Origin: Sorangium cellulosum
Lineage (GTDB): Bacteria > Myxococcota_A > Polyangia > Polyangiales > Polyangiaceae
Reading direction: 5' to 3'
NCBI RefSeq assembly: GCF_004135735.1
Contig: NZ_CP012670.1
Location: 3,183,501-3,247,500 of the forward strand
Length of the DNA: 64,000 nucleotides
In this document: piece by piece, positions 24,666 through 33,488 of the stretch
Layout of the letters: every line of letters begins with the position of its first letter
How positions within the stretch are numbered: position 1 is the stretch's first letter
Notes under the pieces: model-generated
What the model saw: the letters and a program-made list of their open reading frames with translations, nothing else
The model's database searches: none
Told to the model about the DNA's origin: nothing
Translations under genes and position numbers: made by a program

Positions 24666-27600
24666 GATGCGCGCCTCTGCGATGGCGGCTCGGCGCGCCC
24701 GCGCGCGCCCTCGGGCCCCTGGGGCGGCCCCGGAGCGGCCGGCGGCGCCCCCTGCCGCAGGAGGCGCGCGGCCCACACCGAGAGCGAGAGCAGCCCGACG
24801 GTGAGGACCCCCCCGATCGGCGCCCGGTGCCGCTCGGTGAAGGGGAGGTCACGCGCGACCCGGACGGCGCCGAAGGCAGGGTTGCGCTGCGCGGCGCCGA
24901 GCCTCGCCGCGATCGGCGGCTCGTCGCGCTCGCTCCGCTCGAGGAGGTCGGCCAGGTCGTAGCCCGGGCGCTCGCCGAGGGCGTCGCCGACGTACAGCCA
25001 GTGCGGCCCCGCGTGGCTCGCGCGGAGCACGATCTCCCGCGCGCGCACCTCGCCGCGCGCGCCCGTGATGGAGAGCGGCGCCGGGTCGCCGTCGTGGATC
25101 GTCAGGCGGACGAAGCGCTTGCGGGTGGGGTTCAGCGGGATCCGCGTCGACGAGAGCGCCACGCCCCCCTCGCCGTGGGGGAGGATCCGGTAGACGAGGC
25201 CGCTCCCGACGGCGGGCCAGACCGCGCGGTACGTGGTCGCGGCGACCTCGATCCGGCGGCTGAACTCCGGCGTGGTGACGTCGAGGTGGATCGCCTGGAG
25301 CGGCACGCCGTCCGCGCCGGCGTCGAGCGTGACGGCGGTCGTCCTCGCCCCGTCGTCGCGCTGCGCCTCGACGATCGCGAGCGGGACCAGCGCTCCCTGC
25401 GCGGCGGCGGGCGGCGGCGCGCAGGAGAGGGTGCCGCCCGTGATGCGGACGCTCGCGGCCTCGCCGCGCGCCGGCGCGCCGTCGGGCAGGAGGCGGACGC
25501 GGACCAGCGCCGCGCGCGAGAGCGGGTAGGAGACCGCGAGGTGCTCGACGGTCTCCGCGCCCCGGGGGATCCGGTACACGTGGGCGCCGCGCGCCACCTC
25601 GCGGAGCGAGCGCGGGTCGGGGCCGGTGTCGATCCGCACCTCGCGCAGGAAGGCGTTGCCGAGGACGCTGAGCTCGATGTGGCAGTGGCGCGTGCCCGGC
25701 GCGTCGAGCGCCCACGTCGCGTGCGCGACGCCGGCGGCGTCGACCCCCGGATCGAGCATCGTGGCGGCGATCCGCCCGGAGGGCGCGGCGCCCGCCTCGC
25801 GCAGCACGTAGGGCACCTCGGCGCCGTCGGGGCCGGCGATGCGGACGTCGGCGAGCAGCTCGTCGGCGCGGCTCTCGCGGTAGAGGTCGAGGTCGACGTC
25901 GACGCGGTGATCGCCGGGCGCGTCCACGCCCTCGATCGGGCGGACGAGCGCGTGCCGCCCGGTCGACGGCGGCGCGGCGGCCTGCGCCTCGGCGGGCCGC
26001 GCGGAGGAGGCGGTCGCGAGCAGCGCGAGCAGCCCGGCCGCGCCCCCGGGGCCGGCGCGGAGGAGCGACACGAGGCGCCGGCCGAACCGCGCGTACAGGA
26101 ACCCTCCGCCGACGAGCAGCGCGCCGACGCCCGTGAACAGCGCGATCTGGTAGATGCGCTCGACGTGCCAGGCGTCCCACGCCACGAGCTTCGCGATCGT
26201 GAGGGCGAACAGGGCGAGGCCCGCGTGGCGATGGAACGCGTCGCGCGCGGCGAAGCCCGCGGCGAGCAGCGCGCTCGCGGCGAGCGCGAGCACGAGCGTG
26301 GTCGCCATGGCGAGGCCGCCGCGCTGGGCGTCGGGGGCGCCGTTGCGCAGCACGATGAGCTCCGCGAACTCCGCGGCGTCGAGCGGGAAGGGGGGCGGGG
26401 CGGGGAGGACGGTGAGCGCGCTCCGCACCTCGACGACCGCGGTCGCGATGAGCACCGCATAGCCGGCGCCGAGCGCCGTGAGCGCCGGCGCGCGCAGCTC
26501 GGCGCCGGCGCGCGCGGCGACGGAGGCCGGGGCGCGCGACAGCATCCGCCCCGCGACGACCAGGGCCACGCCCACGCCGGCGAACGCGCAGGCCCGCGCG
26601 TTCCACAGGACGGGGACGGCCATGGCGCCGTCGCGGCCGCGCGACGCGAGCCAGGTGCTGAAGAGCGCCTCGGTCCCGGCCAGATCGACCGCGAACGCCC
26701 TCGCGAGCGAGGCCAGGAAGAGGAGCAGGGTGACGGCGAGCCAGGCGCGCTCGGCGGTGCGCGCGGCGATGGAAGCGGCGATCGCTGCCAGGGTGGCCCA
26801 GACCACCGTGACCGCCGGACCGCCGAGCCCGAGCGCGACGGCCGCGGCGAAGAGGGCGAGCGCCTGCCCGAGGAGCAGCGCGACGCGGGCCGCGGGGGGC
26901 GCGGCGCCGCGGAGGGCGCCTCTGCGCACGAGCGCCGCGCCGAGCGCGAGATCCAGGGCGCCGGCGAGGGCGGTGAGCAGCGCGCGGAGCGTCGGCGTGT
27001 CGTCCGGCGTGGCGCCCAGCGCGGCCGCGACGAACCCGAGCGTCGCCGCGCTCGCGGCGAGCGCGCCGGGCCAGGAGAGCGCGGGCGCGCCCGGCTCGCC
27101 GCGCCGCGCGGCGGCGCCCGCGGCGCCGAGGAACACCAGCAGGACGAGCGCCGACGCGCCGAGGAAGCGCGCGTCGACCGGCGCCGCGGCGAGCGCGCCG
27201 GGCGCCGCGGCGGCGAGCGCGCCTGCCGACGCGACCGCCGCGGCGAGGAGCAGGGCAGGCATCCCGGCGCGCGCGGCCAGCCACGCCACGAAGGCGGCGG
27301 CGATCGCGATCGCGAGCGCGAAGAGCGCCGCCGCGGAGCCGAGCAGCAGCGCGCCCTCGGCGCAGGCGAACAGCGCCGCGCCGACGGCGCACACGATCGC
27401 GGTCCTCCGCTCGAGGGGGCGCGCGACCCCGGCGCCGCGGAGCCAGCCCGCGAGGTAGACGAGGGTCCAGGCCGCGGTCAGGGCGACGAGCGTCGTCCGG
27501 TGCTGCGCCGGCGCGTCCCCGAGCGTCGCGACGAAGGCGAGGAAGGCCGAGCCCATCGGGGCGAGCAGCGCGCCGCGGGCCTCTAGCGCCCGGAGCGCGA

Positions 27601-29104
27601 CGACCGCCCCGATCGCGAGCGCGAGCGCGGCGGCGGCGAGGGCGCGCGGGGCGTCGAAGAGCAGCGCCCCCGCGCCCGCGTGCGCCAGCACGAGCGCGGC
27701 GGCGGCGAACGCCTTGCCGTCCGCGGGCGCGGCACGGGGGGTGGCGCCGGCCGGCGCGGCGCCGCGGGGCGAGGCCGCGCCCGCCGTGGCCGCGCCTGCC
27801 ATGGCGGCGCCGCGCGCGCGCGCCCACAGCGCGCGCAGGACCCCCTGCGCGGCCGCGAGCGCGACGAACGCGAGCGGCACCGCGCGCGCGGCGAGCGGGA
27901 GGTAGCGATCCGGGAGCGCCCCGGCTGGCCGGTCGAGCCAGGGCGGCGCGCCCGGGGCCAGGTCGGCCAGGGCCGGGCTCGCGTCGAAGTGGCGAACGTA
28001 CCAGCCCGAGAACAGCGCCGCGTGGCCTGCGAGCGCGAGCCAGGGCGCGACGCGGAAGCCGAGCTTCGCGGACACCGCGTGGACGACGCTCGTCATGAGC
28101 AGGAGGTACCCGAACAGGAGGAGCGGCCGGTCCTGCCCGGTCGACAGCACGACGGGGTTGAGGAAGCCCGCGACCAGGGTGAGGATCAGGATCGCCTCGC
28201 CGCGGTGACGGAGCGCGAGCGCCGCGCCGAGCAGGAGGAGCGCCGCGTTCGCCGCGGACGCGGCGGGGATCGGCGCGAGCTCGTAGAGCACCGCGCTCGC
28301 CCACACCGACGCGGTCAGGACGGCGAGCCCGAGGCCGGTGAGCGCGTGGACGAAGCGACGCCGGGTGCGCCCGCGGATCGCCTCGGCCGTCGCGAGGAGC
28401 GCGGCGCCCGTGGCCGCGCCGAGGGCGACGCGCCCGGTCGGCCCGATCCAGGCGTTGTCCGCGGCGTACTTGAAGAAGAAGAGCGCGCCGAGCAGGAACG
28501 TGGCCACGCCAGCGCGGGTGAGCCACGTGAGGCCGAGCCGCTCCTCGATCGAGGCCCTCGCCGCGGCTCCCTGGCGTGCGGGCGCGCCCTCGCCGAGGGC
28601 TCTCCCGGGGCGCGCCGCCGCGGGGCGAGGCGCTGCGGCGGCGTCGACCGTCGGGGGCGCAGCGGTCGGGGCGGCATCGGCGGCATCGGCGGCGCCCGCC
28701 GGGGGCGCGGCGGTCGGGGCGGCATCGGCGGCATCGGCGGCGCCCGCCGGGGGCGCGGCGGTCGGGGCGGCATCGGCGGCATCGACGGCGCCCGCCGGGG
28801 GCGCGGCGGCGACCGGTGCGCTCGCGACCGAGGCCGCCGCGACCGCCGCCGGGGCGGCTGCGCTCGCGACGGCCCGTCCCGGCTCCGCCGCGCTCGCGCT
28901 GCGCGCGCCCTGCGCGGCCGCCAGCCCGGCGCGGCCGCGCTGCCCTGACAGCTCGGCCACGCGGTGCTCGAGGGCGTGGATCCGCAGCAGCAGATCTTCG
29001 TTACGCCGGTTGGCCCGGACGGCGAACACGAAGGCGACGAGGGGGGCGACGAGGAGATAGCCGACGAGCGCGACCCCAGCGAGGATGAGGAGTCCTGCCC
29101 CCAT
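24662..29104 (-). CDS. Fused DUF2339-DUF3999 polytopic membrane protein
   Basis: A 1480-residue protein. The first helix (about 4-28) is followed by a coiled segment, then an Ala/Pro/Asp low-complexity region at about 95-170. Residues about 180-1020 are a DUF2339-type domain with well over 20 hydrophobic helices (first core motif LTWLTRAGVATFLLGALFFF). Residues about 1035-1440 are a soluble β-rich DUF3999-like region (DVDLDLYRESRADELLADVRI), then one more helix near the C-terminus. DUF2339 and DUF3999 are normally separate, often neighbouring genes; here they are one chain, which supports a joint function in the envelope. I start at ATG 29104, where the membrane helix begins. The molecular role of both families is unknown. 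Confidence 0.8.
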   Translation of the reverse strand: MGAGLLILAGVALVGYLLVAPLVAFVFAVRANRRNEDLLLRIHALEHRVAELSGQRGRAGLAAAQGARSASAAEPGRAVASAAAPAAVAAASVASAPVAAAPPAGAVDAADAAPTAAPPAGAADAADAAPTAAPPAGAADAADAAPTAAPPTVDAAAAPRPAAARPGRALGEGAPARQGAAARASIEERLGLTWLTRAGVATFLLGALFFFKYAADNAWIGPTGRVALGAATGAALLATAEAIRGRTRRRFVHALTGLGLAVLTASVWASAVLYELAPIPAASAANAALLLLGAALALRHRGEAILILTLVAGFLNPVVLSTGQDRPLLLFGYLLLMTSVVHAVSAKLGFRVAPWLALAGHAALFSGWYVRHFDASPALADLAPGAPPWLDRPAGALPDRYLPLAARAVPLAFVALAAAQGVLRALWARARGAAMAGAATAGAASPRGAAPAGATPRAAPADGKAFAAAALVLAHAGAGALLFDAPRALAAAALALAIGAVVALRALEARGALLAPMGSAFLAFVATLGDAPAQHRTTLVALTAAWTLVYLAGWLRGAGVARPLERRTAIVCAVGAALFACAEGALLLGSAAALFALAIAIAAAFVAWLAARAGMPALLLAAAVASAGALAAAAPGALAAAPVDARFLGASALVLLVFLGAAGAAARRGEPGAPALSWPGALAASAATLGFVAAALGATPDDTPTLRALLTALAGALDLALGAALVRRGALRGAAPPAARVALLLGQALALFAAAVALGLGGPAVTVVWATLAAIAASIAARTAERAWLAVTLLLFLASLARAFAVDLAGTEALFSTWLASRGRDGAMAVPVLWNARACAFAGVGVALVVAGRMLSRAPASVAARAGAELRAPALTALGAGYAVLIATAVVEVRSALTVLPAPPPFPLDAAEFAELIVLRNGAPDAQRGGLAMATTLVLALAASALLAAGFAARDAFHRHAGLALFALTIAKLVAWDAWHVERIYQIALFTGVGALLVGGGFLYARFGRRLVSLLRAGPGGAAGLLALLATASSARPAEAQAAAPPSTGRHALVRPIEGVDAPGDHRVDVDLDLYRESRADELLADVRIAGPDGAEVPYVLREAGAAPSGRIAATMLDPGVDAAGVAHATWALDAPGTRHCHIELSVLGNAFLREVRIDTGPDPRSLREVARGAHVYRIPRGAETVEHLAVSYPLSRAALVRVRLLPDGAPARGEAASVRITGGTLSCAPPPAAAQGALVPLAIVEAQRDDGARTTAVTLDAGADGVPLQAIHLDVTTPEFSRRIEVAATTYRAVWPAVGSGLVYRILPHGEGGVALSSTRIPLNPTRKRFVRLTIHDGDPAPLSITGARGEVRAREIVLRASHAGPHWLYVGDALGERPGYDLADLLERSERDEPPIAARLGAAQRNPAFGAVRVARDLPFTERHRAPIGGVLTVGLLSLSVWAARLLRQGAPPAAPGPPQGPEGARGRAEPPSQRRAS
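28665..28808. repeat. 48-bp tandem repeat, three copies, inside the DUF2339-DUF3999 gene
   Basis: Three copies of a 48-bp unit at 28665-28712, 28713-28760 and 28761-28808 are almost identical (the last has one or two changes). Each adds 16 residues of an Ala/Pro/Asp-rich linker, reading roughly AAPTAAPPAGAADAAD. The length is a multiple of three so the frame is kept. It probably grows and shrinks by slippage and lengthens the linker between the anchor helix and the DUF2339 core. Confidence 0.9.
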
Positions 29105-29238
29105 GCGGGACTTCGTAGCATAGGGGCCAGGGCGCCGGCGCCGCCCGTCCGCGTGATGCCACCTTGTGCGGCGCGCGCCGCTCGCGCCGGTCGCCCGACG
29201 GACGGGCGAGGACCTTTCGGCGCGCGCTGGGACTGAGG

Positions 29239-29369
29239 TAAGGTACGCCCTCATGAGGAACACACGCCTGCCTGATGCGCTCCGCGCCAGGCGCCTGCTA
29301 GCTTCCCCGTGTTCCCGGACGGCGGCGTTGCTCGGGGGGGGAGCGCGGCCATTCGGGAACAGTTTTTTT
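29239..29369 (+). promoter_or_regulatory. Leader with terminator-like hairpin before the small gene
   Basis: On the plus strand a TAAGGT -10-like box (29239-29244) is followed by an ATG at 29253. An inverted repeat GTTCCCG (29311-29317) / CGGGAAC (29354-29360) follows with a run of seven T at 29363-29369, which is a good intrinsic terminator. It lies 33 bp before the next gene and there is no plus-strand gene upstream that it could end. It could therefore be an attenuator for the 87-residue gene. The -35 is not clear. Confidence 0.45.
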
Positions 29370-29387
29370 GTCCGCTCGACCCGCTGA
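29253..29387 (+). CDS. Possible 44-residue leader peptide
   Basis: A short frame that starts nine bases after the TAAGGT box and runs through the terminator-like hairpin, ending 15 bp before the 87-residue gene. It is Arg/Leu/Ala-rich without a clear run of one amino acid. If it is translated, ribosome position could control the hairpin. There is no ribosome site; a leaderless start is possible. Evidence is positional only. Confidence 0.25.
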   Translation: MRNTRLPDALRARRLLASPCSRTAALLGGGARPFGNSFFVRSTR

Positions 29388-29402
29388 TCAGGAGGCGTTG
29401 CG

Positions 29403-29666
29403 ATGCTGAAGCACCCGACCATCTCCGCCTGGCAGCGAGATCACGAGGGCGGTTATCAGGCCGAGATACGCGGCTGGACCTTGCGGGTCCGCTGGATCCC
29501 CGAGCGGCCCGGCGAGCTCCGTGGCTTCGTGTGGGAGGCCGAGGGCCCGGAGGGGAAGAAGATCACCTCCAGCGAGGTGCACGAGGAGATCGAGGTCGCG
29601 ATGGCGAACGCCGAGGAGTGCGTGGCCCCCGCTCCGGAGAAGCACGAGGGCAAGACCGTCGACTGA
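29403..29666 (+). CDS. Small conserved-looking hypothetical protein
   Basis: An 87-residue acidic protein with several tryptophans in the N-terminal half (AWQRDHEGGYQAEIRGWTLRV, read as β-strands) and a helical acidic tail (EVHEEIEVAMANAEECVAP). I do not recognise a family. It begins at ATG 29403 with AGGAGG seven bases upstream, so it is almost certainly translated. Codon use has the usual G/C at third positions. It has no signal peptide and no membrane helix. It sits directly behind a terminator-like leader and converges on the Dam methylase gene 53 bp downstream. Confidence 0.65.
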   Translation: MLKHPTISAWQRDHEGGYQAEIRGWTLRVRWIPERPGELRGFVWEAEGPEGKKITSSEVHEEIEVAMANAEECVAPAPEKHEGKTVD

Positions 29667-29719
29667 CGCCCGCGCCGGGGCTCGGGGCGCGGGGCGCGCG
29701 CCGGGGCTCGGCCTCCCGC

Positions 29720-30598
29720 TCAGCCGTCCCTGTCCGCCTTGCGGCCCCGCCGGCCCCCGTAGTTCCGGATCACGATCTCTCCCACGCGGCCCCTGGCGTC
29801 GCTCTTCGCGTTGATGCTCCGGAGCGCCGCCACGCGGTCGATCCGGAATCGCTTGTAGAGCGGCGGGATCTCGGGAACATCGGAGTTCGAGAGCATCACC
29901 TGCACGCCCCGCCGGTCGAGCGCCGCGAAGAGGTCGGCCAGGCGCTCCTGATCGCGGAAGCCGAAGCCACCCACGCTGTAGGACGTGAAGTTCGCGGTCG
30001 ACGACACCGGGGAGTAGGGCGGGTCCAGGTAGACGAAGTCGCCGGCCGCGGCGTGATCGAGCACGCGCTCGAAGTCGCGGACCTCGAGCTCGACGCCCTG
30101 GAGCGCCGCCGAGCAGGCCCGCAGCTGCGGCGGGTTGCAGATGGCCGGGTTCACGTAGCGGCCGAAAGGCACGTTGAAGCGGCCGGCGCTGTTGACCCGA
30201 TAGAGCCCGTTGAAGCCGGTCTTGTTCAGGAAGATGGTCCGGGCGGCGCGCTCGGGCAGCGAGAGCGAGGCGGGGTCGAGATCGCGAACCCTGTAATAAT
30301 GCGCCTCATCGTAGGTGTGACCCCGCAGCGCGGCGATGACCTCGTCGACCCTGTCGCGCACCGCCCGGTAGCAGTCGATGAGCTCGGCGTTGACGTCCGT
30401 CAGCGTCGCTCGCTTCGGCTGTAGACAGAAGAACAGCGCTGCACCGCCGACGAACGGCTCGAAGTAGCGCCCGTACGATGTGGGCAGGAGCGGCTGGAAC
30501 TGCCGGAGCAGCTGGCCCTTGCCGCCGGCCCACTTGAGGAACGGGCGTGGGAGCGGGGGCGCAGCGCCGTCGGGTTCGGTGACAAGGGCGGTGGTCAT
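29720..30598 (-). CDS. dam: DNA adenine methyltransferase, Dam/D12 class
   Basis: A 292-residue N6-adenine methylase of the α-group (D12 class). FLKWAGGKG near the N-terminus is the SAM-binding motif, YFEPFVGGAALFF follows, and the catalytic motif DPPY is in DFVYLDPPYSPV. A Dam-type enzyme would usually target GATC, but specificity cannot be read with certainty. No restriction endonuclease, MutH or other restriction-modification gene is next to it, so it looks like an orphan. The ATG at 30598 is used; a GTG one codon earlier is possible. An AT-rich stretch lies about 220 bp upstream. It could act in gene regulation or be left from a mobile element. Confidence 0.9.
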   Translation of the reverse strand: MTTALVTEPDGAAPPLPRPFLKWAGGKGQLLRQFQPLLPTSYGRYFEPFVGGAALFFCLQPKRATLTDVNAELIDCYRAVRDRVDEVIAALRGHTYDEAHYYRVRDLDPASLSLPERAARTIFLNKTGFNGLYRVNSAGRFNVPFGRYVNPAICNPPQLRACSAALQGVELEVRDFERVLDHAAAGDFVYLDPPYSPVSSTANFTSYSVGGFGFRDQERLADLFAALDRRGVQVMLSNSDVPEIPPLYKRFRIDRVAALRSINAKSDARGRVGEIVIRNYGGRRGRKADRDG

Positions 30599-30601
30599 CA
30601 C

Positions 30602-31180
30602 GCAATACTGGACGCCAACCTACCAGGGCGCGCGATCGTCCTCAACCGCGGAAGCGCGGCGTCACCCCCGGGAGCCAGGTCGCCTCGCAGGTCCGCCCCG
30701 ATCGCCCGCGATTCCCGGTCGCCTCGGGCGTTGTCATGCCCCGCGCCGAGCTAGGTCGTTTTATGTCCATCTCTCGGCCCCCTGGCGGCGAGGGACAGGG
30801 CCTGTGTGGAGGTCTGGTATTGATTGTATTTGCTAATTATTTCAATGATTTGTGATGCGTCGCCGGGGGCGCGCGACGCGTCCGGCGAGGTGTCCGGATC
30901 ATCGCATGTCGCGGCTTGCGCGGCGCTCGACCAGGGATAAGTTGAAGTCTCGTCACGCGGGCCGAACAGCCGCTGCCGGGGCGGCGCTCTCCCGCTTTCT
31001 CTCACCGCTGCCTCAGGCCATCTCGCCGGAGCACCTGGGGGGTGCTGCCTGGGCCCGCTCGATCGCCGCGCGCGCGCCTCGCTGCGCCGGGCGCGGGCGC
31101 CTCTCGCCGGTGGCGGCTTGCCGGCGGGTGGCCTTTGCCGTGGTGGAAGCCGCCGTGTCCCGCTCGACAGGAGGAATGCC
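30602..31180. other. Long intergenic region with an AT-rich spot
   Basis: About 580 bp without a supported gene. At about 30817-30856 there is a 40-bp stretch that is roughly three-quarters A+T, in striking contrast to the genome. It includes a possible TTGATT (30820-30825) and AATGAT (30844-30849) pair 18 bp apart. The rest is ordinary GC-rich sequence ending in AGGAGG (31169-31174), the ribosome site of the next gene. Confidence 0.5.
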
Positions 31181-31183
31181 GTG

Positions 31184-32152
31184 ATGATGCTTGCCTTCGA
31201 CCTCGATCGCGACGATGCCCTCCCTCAGCGCGGCCCCGCTCCGGCGGACGGCCCGGGCTGCTTCGGCGAGGCGGCGGATCACCGGGCTCAGCGGATTCTT
31301 TACGCGGCGCGCGGCTGGCTCGCGGAGCAGGACGGCATCACCACGGACGGGCGCGCGCTGATCCTGCTGCACGCCCACCGGACGCCCGCGGCGCGGCGCT
31401 CGGCGCTCGTGCGGTGCTTCGAGCGCGCGCTCCTGCACGCGCCCCGGCCGGAGCTCCCGGCGCTCGCCGCGTCGCTGCGCCAGGCGGGGTTGTCCGTGGA
31501 CGAGGGGCTCTCGGTGCTGGGCGCTCCCGCCGGCGAGGTGCACGCCGCGGTGCAGGGCCTCGACCGGTTCCGGTCGTTCCCGGCGGGCCTCCGCCTGTCC
31601 CGGGTCTCGCTGGACGACGACGACGCGACGATCCGCGCGATCCAGGAGATCCAGGTCGAGGGCGGCCACGCGCCGCTCCCGGGCTGGATCCTGCGCGGCG
31701 GCGAGGGGCGCTCCGTGACGCTCGCGCTGCGGGACCGCGGGGGCGCGCTGGTCGGCTGCACCACCCTGAGCGTCCTGACGCGGCCGTGGCCCGCGGGCGA
31801 GGGCGGGGAGGGAGCGCTCTCGCAGCTCGGGCTGCTGGGCGCCCCGCCCCTCTGGATCTCCGACGTCGGGGAGGCGCCCTCCTGGACGGGGATGCCGCTC
31901 TGCACCTGCCTGCGCGAGGACCACCGCGGCCGCGGCCTCGGGGCCCCGCTCCAGGCCGCGGCGCTCCGGGAGGGGCACGAGCGGTTCGGGCTCCGGTGGT
32001 TCTACGCGCTCATCCGGGCCGGCGACGAGGTCGCGAAGCGCATGAACGCGCGCTGCGGCCTCTCCCCGCACCGCGCCGAGGGCTTCCTCCTCGTCACGGC
32101 GGGCCCCGCCGGCAGGCCGCGGCGGGCGGAGGGGCGCCGCGGATCAGGCTGA
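31184..32152 (+). CDS. GNAT-family N-acetyltransferase
   Basis: A 322-residue protein whose C-terminal half is a GNAT fold. The acetyl-CoA loop is EDHRGRGLGAPLQAAALREG (about 246-265), followed by RWFYALIRAGDEVAKRMNARCGL and the last strand of the fold. The N-terminal roughly 110 residues are a helical region with no clear relation. ATG 31184 is nine bases after AGGAGG; a GTG one codon earlier at 31181 is also possible. The substrate is unknown. It converges on the Nudix gene with a 22-bp gap. Confidence 0.75.
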   Translation: MMLAFDLDRDDALPQRGPAPADGPGCFGEAADHRAQRILYAARGWLAEQDGITTDGRALILLHAHRTPAARRSALVRCFERALLHAPRPELPALAASLRQAGLSVDEGLSVLGAPAGEVHAAVQGLDRFRSFPAGLRLSRVSLDDDDATIRAIQEIQVEGGHAPLPGWILRGGEGRSVTLALRDRGGALVGCTTLSVLTRPWPAGEGGEGALSQLGLLGAPPLWISDVGEAPSWTGMPLCTCLREDHRGRGLGAPLQAAALREGHERFGLRWFYALIRAGDEVAKRMNARCGLSPHRAEGFLLVTAGPAGRPRRAEGRRGSG

Positions 32153-32174
32153 CGGCGCCGGCGCGCAGGCCCCC

Positions 32175-32879
32175 TCACCACCCCTCGCCGAGCGTCCAGA
32201 GCGCCGGCGTCTCGCCCGCGACGCGCCGGCGGATGGTCTCGAGCGCGCGCTGGTAATAGCCGTCGCGCGCGCCCACGAAGTCGCCGAGCCGCACCTCGCA
32301 TGGCGCGATCGTCACGGCGCCCGCCGCGTCCGGCGCCCGCCGCATCAGGCCGCTCGCGCGCTGCGCCTCGCCCCGCGCGAGGCGCAGCGCCGCGCCGAGC
32401 GGGAGCGACAGCAGCGCGGTGACCTCCTCCGGGTGGGGCTGGAACGCCGCGAGCGTGCGGCGGGTCGTCGCGAGCAGCACGTCCTGCAGCTCGCAATCCA
32501 CGATGGGCGGCGCGTGATCATCCCGGCTGCGACGCATGCCGAGCCGGACCACGTCGCTCGACGCGAGGGGCAGGCCGATCTCCTCCTCGGCCTCGCGCAG
32601 CGCGTCCGCGAGGTCCTCGCCGGCGCGGTAGTGCCCTGTCACGGCGACGTCGAACGCGCCGGGCCAGGTGTCCTTGTCCGGGCTGCGCTGCTGGAAGAGC
32701 ACCCAGGGCTCCTGGTCGCCGGAGCGGGGGTCGGGCTCCCTCTCCAGGATCACCCAGACATGGATGCTCCGGTGCCAGTCGCCGTCGCGATGGACCAGCC
32801 CGCGCTGCTTGCGCGCGCCGAGGGGCATGCCATTGCGATCGAAGAGATCGAAGAGCTCGCCCTCGTCCTGCGCTGCCAT
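32175..32879 (-). CDS. Nudix hydrolase
   Basis: A 234-residue Nudix protein of the IDI/YfcD-like type. The Nudix box is complete: it begins GHYRAGED and continues through LREAEEEIGL, matching GX5EX7REUXEEXGU. The first part (ELFDLFDRNGMPLGARKQRG and HRDGDWHRSIHVWVI) matches the isopentenyl-diphosphate isomerase-like subgroup, in which many members instead hydrolyse unknown diphosphates. It lacks the Cys of true IDI in the usual place, so hydrolase is the better call. Start ATG 32879. A cytosolic housecleaning enzyme is likely. Confidence 0.88.
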   Translation of the reverse strand: MAAQDEGELFDLFDRNGMPLGARKQRGLVHRDGDWHRSIHVWVILEREPDPRSGDQEPWVLFQQRSPDKDTWPGAFDVAVTGHYRAGEDLADALREAEEEIGLPLASSDVVRLGMRRSRDDHAPPIVDCELQDVLLATTRRTLAAFQPHPEEVTALLSLPLGAALRLARGEAQRASGLMRRAPDAAGAVTIAPCEVRLGDFVGARDGYYQRALETIRRRVAGETPALWTLGEGW

Positions 32880-33090
32880 GGGGCGAGAGGGTAGCGCAAC
32901 TCGAGGGGCGCGGCGCCCTCGCTACCCCGCGTGCTCCTCGACGAAGCCGTACTTCATCCCTGGCCGCGCGGCAGCGGTCGCGGCCGACGGCGGGCGGGAT
33001 GAGCTCGTACCGCCGCGCCAGGTGAGCCGCGTGCCGTGCTCCACGGTTGAAACGCCCGGCGACGTGCTCGAAAGGAAATCCGGAGAAGGG

Positions 33091-33165
33091 TGGCGATCCC
33101 AGCGGGAATCGAACCCGCGTTACCGGCGTGAGAGGCCGATGTCCTAACCGCTAGACGATGGGACC
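33091..33165 (-). tRNA. tRNA-Glu (CTC), copy 2 in transcript order
   Basis: Read on the minus strand, the 75 bases fold as a complete cloverleaf: seven-pair acceptor GGTCCCA / TGGGATC, anticodon loop CTCTCAC giving anticodon CTC, T-loop GTTCGAATC, discriminator G and an encoded CCA. It is the last of three tRNAs in one minus-strand unit. It is the same as the copy at 33373-33447. Confidence 0.95.
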
Positions 33166-33372
33166 TTTTTCTGTCGAGAAGGCCTGCCGGCAAGCGAGGT
33201 CAGCGGCCAGCAGAGGGCTGGCAAGAACGGACGCAGCGCCATCGAGTCGCACGGACGACCGCCGCAGCTCCGCTGCCGCGCCCGGAGAACCGGGACCCCG
33301 GCAGCCAGGAGGGGCGCCAGGAAGCAATCCGGGTGCCAGTGCGCCGTGCAGGCGAGCAAATCTGGAGAAGGA

Positions 33373-33447
33373 TGGCGATCCCAGCGGGAATCGAACCCGC
33401 GTTACCGGCGTGAGAGGCCGATGTCCTAACCGCTAGACGATGGGACC
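33373..33447 (-). tRNA. tRNA-Glu (CTC), copy 1 in transcript order
   Basis: Identical tRNA sequence to the copy at 33091-33165, with CCA encoded. The flanks also match: both have CCTTCTCGACAGAA just before the tRNA and TTCTCC(A/G)GATTT just after CCA. The pair arose from a duplication with a 282-bp period. Confidence 0.95.
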
Positions 33448-33488
33448 CTGTTCTGTCGAGAAGGCCTACAGCTTCGCTGTTCGGCCGG

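Noticed and set aside
29720..30598. Dam methylase as part of a restriction-modification or BREX-type system
   Set aside because: No endonuclease, helicase, kinase or phosphatase of such systems is adjacent; the neighbours are a small ORF, a GNAT and a Nudix gene.
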